Source: CAYMST01 sp964393115
Lineage (GTDB): Bacteria; Bacteroidota; Bacteroidia; Cytophagales; Cyclobacteriaceae
Assembly: GCA_964393115.1 (NCBI GenBank)
Contig: CAYMST010000289.1
Span: 1 to 5,936, forward strand
Length of the DNA: 5,936 bases
Reading direction: 5' to 3'
Positions 5,392 through 5,936 of the stretch are shown here, piece by piece (the stretch's first letter is position 1; every line of letters starts with the position of its first letter). The notes under the pieces are model-generated. The model made no database searches. It was not told the DNA's origin and saw only the letters and a list, made by a program, of their open reading frames with translations. A program made the position numbers and the translations under genes.

Positions 5392-5936
5392 AACTTGTAA
5401 TAGACTACCCGAATAAATCCCTTCCAAGACATGTTCTGGAGTCTGCTGCGCATTTGTTCTAATTCGATATATGCTGCCTTTTCCGTCCTCCGATGACGTT
5501 GACCAATAGAGGTATTGGTTCTTTTCATCATAATCCAATGAAGCAACGCTTCCGAACATATCCGCATCACCAGAAAGGAAAGCTTCTGGAGGCACATCCC
5601 CATTGATACCTGCCTTATATATGACATAGACGTTATCCTCTTTTGATTTCTTTGCGGCAAAGAAAAGTATGCTTTCATCATTTAAAGCTAAACCCGAGAT
5701 TTCCTGAAAATTCTGACCTAGATAAAGAGGGGTAATTTGCTTCGTTTTTGTATGGAGTTTAAACAAGTTATTTCCATTGGAAATATAAAAGAGCTGATCA
5801 TTATGAAATTCAAGTTCTTCAACGGTTCGGTGATACGCTTTTCTGATTCGCTTTTGGTTATGCCCCTTAGTTGTCATTACCTTAAACGCGCAAGTATTGC
5901 TCTCATGCGGAATGCGTTGTACATAAAAAAGTAGCT
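5383..5936 (-). CDS. 3' part of a beta-propeller-like protein (start outside window; probable frameshift near the end)
   Basis: The frame is open from the right edge to the TAA at 5383-5385, giving 183 visible residues. An ATG at 5877 lies inside, but the frame continues upstream with coding-like residues (FYVQRIPHESN), so the true start is beyond 5936. The sequence has about three blade-like repeats of roughly 45 residues: a strand such as LFKLHTKTKQI, VYVIYKAG or SIYRIRTN; then a Pro or Leu-rich turn with 'PE..L.G'; then a 'G..A(L/S)..' strand; then LFF or LYW. The LYWS segment (visible residues 142-145) recalls YWTD-type (LDL-receptor class B) propellers, though the family call is tentative. 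The fourth repeat is cut off by the stop just after YSGSLLQVG, but continues in the next frame to 5316. No signal peptide can be judged because the start is missing. It sits upstream of the small exported protein. Confidence 0.85.
   Translation of the reverse strand, partial: LLFYVQRIPHESNTCAFKVMTTKGHNQKRIRKAYHRTVEELEFHNDQLFYISNGNNLFKLHTKTKQITPLYLGQNFQEISGLALNDESILFFAAKKSKEDNVYVIYKAGINGDVPPEAFLSGDADMFGSVASLDYDEKNQYLYWSTSSEDGKGSIYRIRTNAQQTPEHVLEGIYSGSLLQVGQ

Noticed and set aside
5392..5681. Upstream part of the minus-strand frame that ends at 5316
   Set aside because: This part overlaps the well-supported propeller frame and has poor composition (Met, Arg, Gln and His rich). Only the last 24 or so codons, after the proposed shift, look coding.
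5737..5934. Open frame of 65 codons on the plus strand
   Set aside because: It is antisense to the propeller gene, whose blade repeats show which strand is coding.

Overview
The window looks like a chromosomal accessory stretch from a member of the Bacteroidota. The genome is AT-rich, and genes start behind A/T-rich leaders with no clear Shine-Dalgarno. Signal peptides end in the phylum's usual L-A-Q or N-A-Q. One protein carries a C-terminal type IX secretion (T9SS) sorting domain, which is essentially confined to this phylum. A Cytophagales-like relative is my guess from general style only. No rRNA, tRNA, CRISPR array, insertion sequence or integrase was seen.

Layout, left to right. (1) 2-709, + strand: the 3' end of a gene that begins outside the window, encoding a lysine/glutamate-rich helical tail of unknown function. 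(2) A hairpin terminator at 816-851 lies between this gene and the convergent gene at 870-1727 (- strand), which encodes an unrecognised exported protein of 285 aa. (3) A 312-bp divergent region (1728-2039) holds a GC-only block in the leader of the minus-strand gene and three copies of a 7-mer. (4) 2040-2759, +: a compact DUF4157 protein with an HELTH zinc-metallopeptidase-type motif that stops seven residues after the motif. (5) A 466-bp gap (2760-3225) holds a large nested inverted repeat with a likely terminator at its centre, and a pair of mutually exclusive hairpins. (6) 3226-4659, +: a 477-aa T9SS cargo protein. (7) A strong hairpin terminator at 4679-4720 separates it from two minus-strand genes: a small exported protein (4764-5288) and, upstream of that, the 3' part of a beta-propeller-like protein that runs off the right edge and appears to be frameshifted near its end.

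Working together: nothing here forms a recognisable metabolic pathway. At least three products have an export signal (870-1727, 3226-4659, 4764-5288), so the theme is cell-surface or secreted proteins. DUF4157 proteins are known to be common near extracellular contractile injection systems (eCIS), but no eCIS structural gene is visible here, so that link is only a hypothesis about the flanks. The two right-hand minus-strand genes probably form one transcript, especially if the frameshift is corrected, which leaves a 27-bp gap between them.

The points most worth following up are the probable frameshift at about 5389-5391, the nested inverted repeat at 2834-2957, the alternative hairpins at 3012-3065 and the minimal architecture of the DUF4157 protein. 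I did not find convincing evidence of a complete new system.
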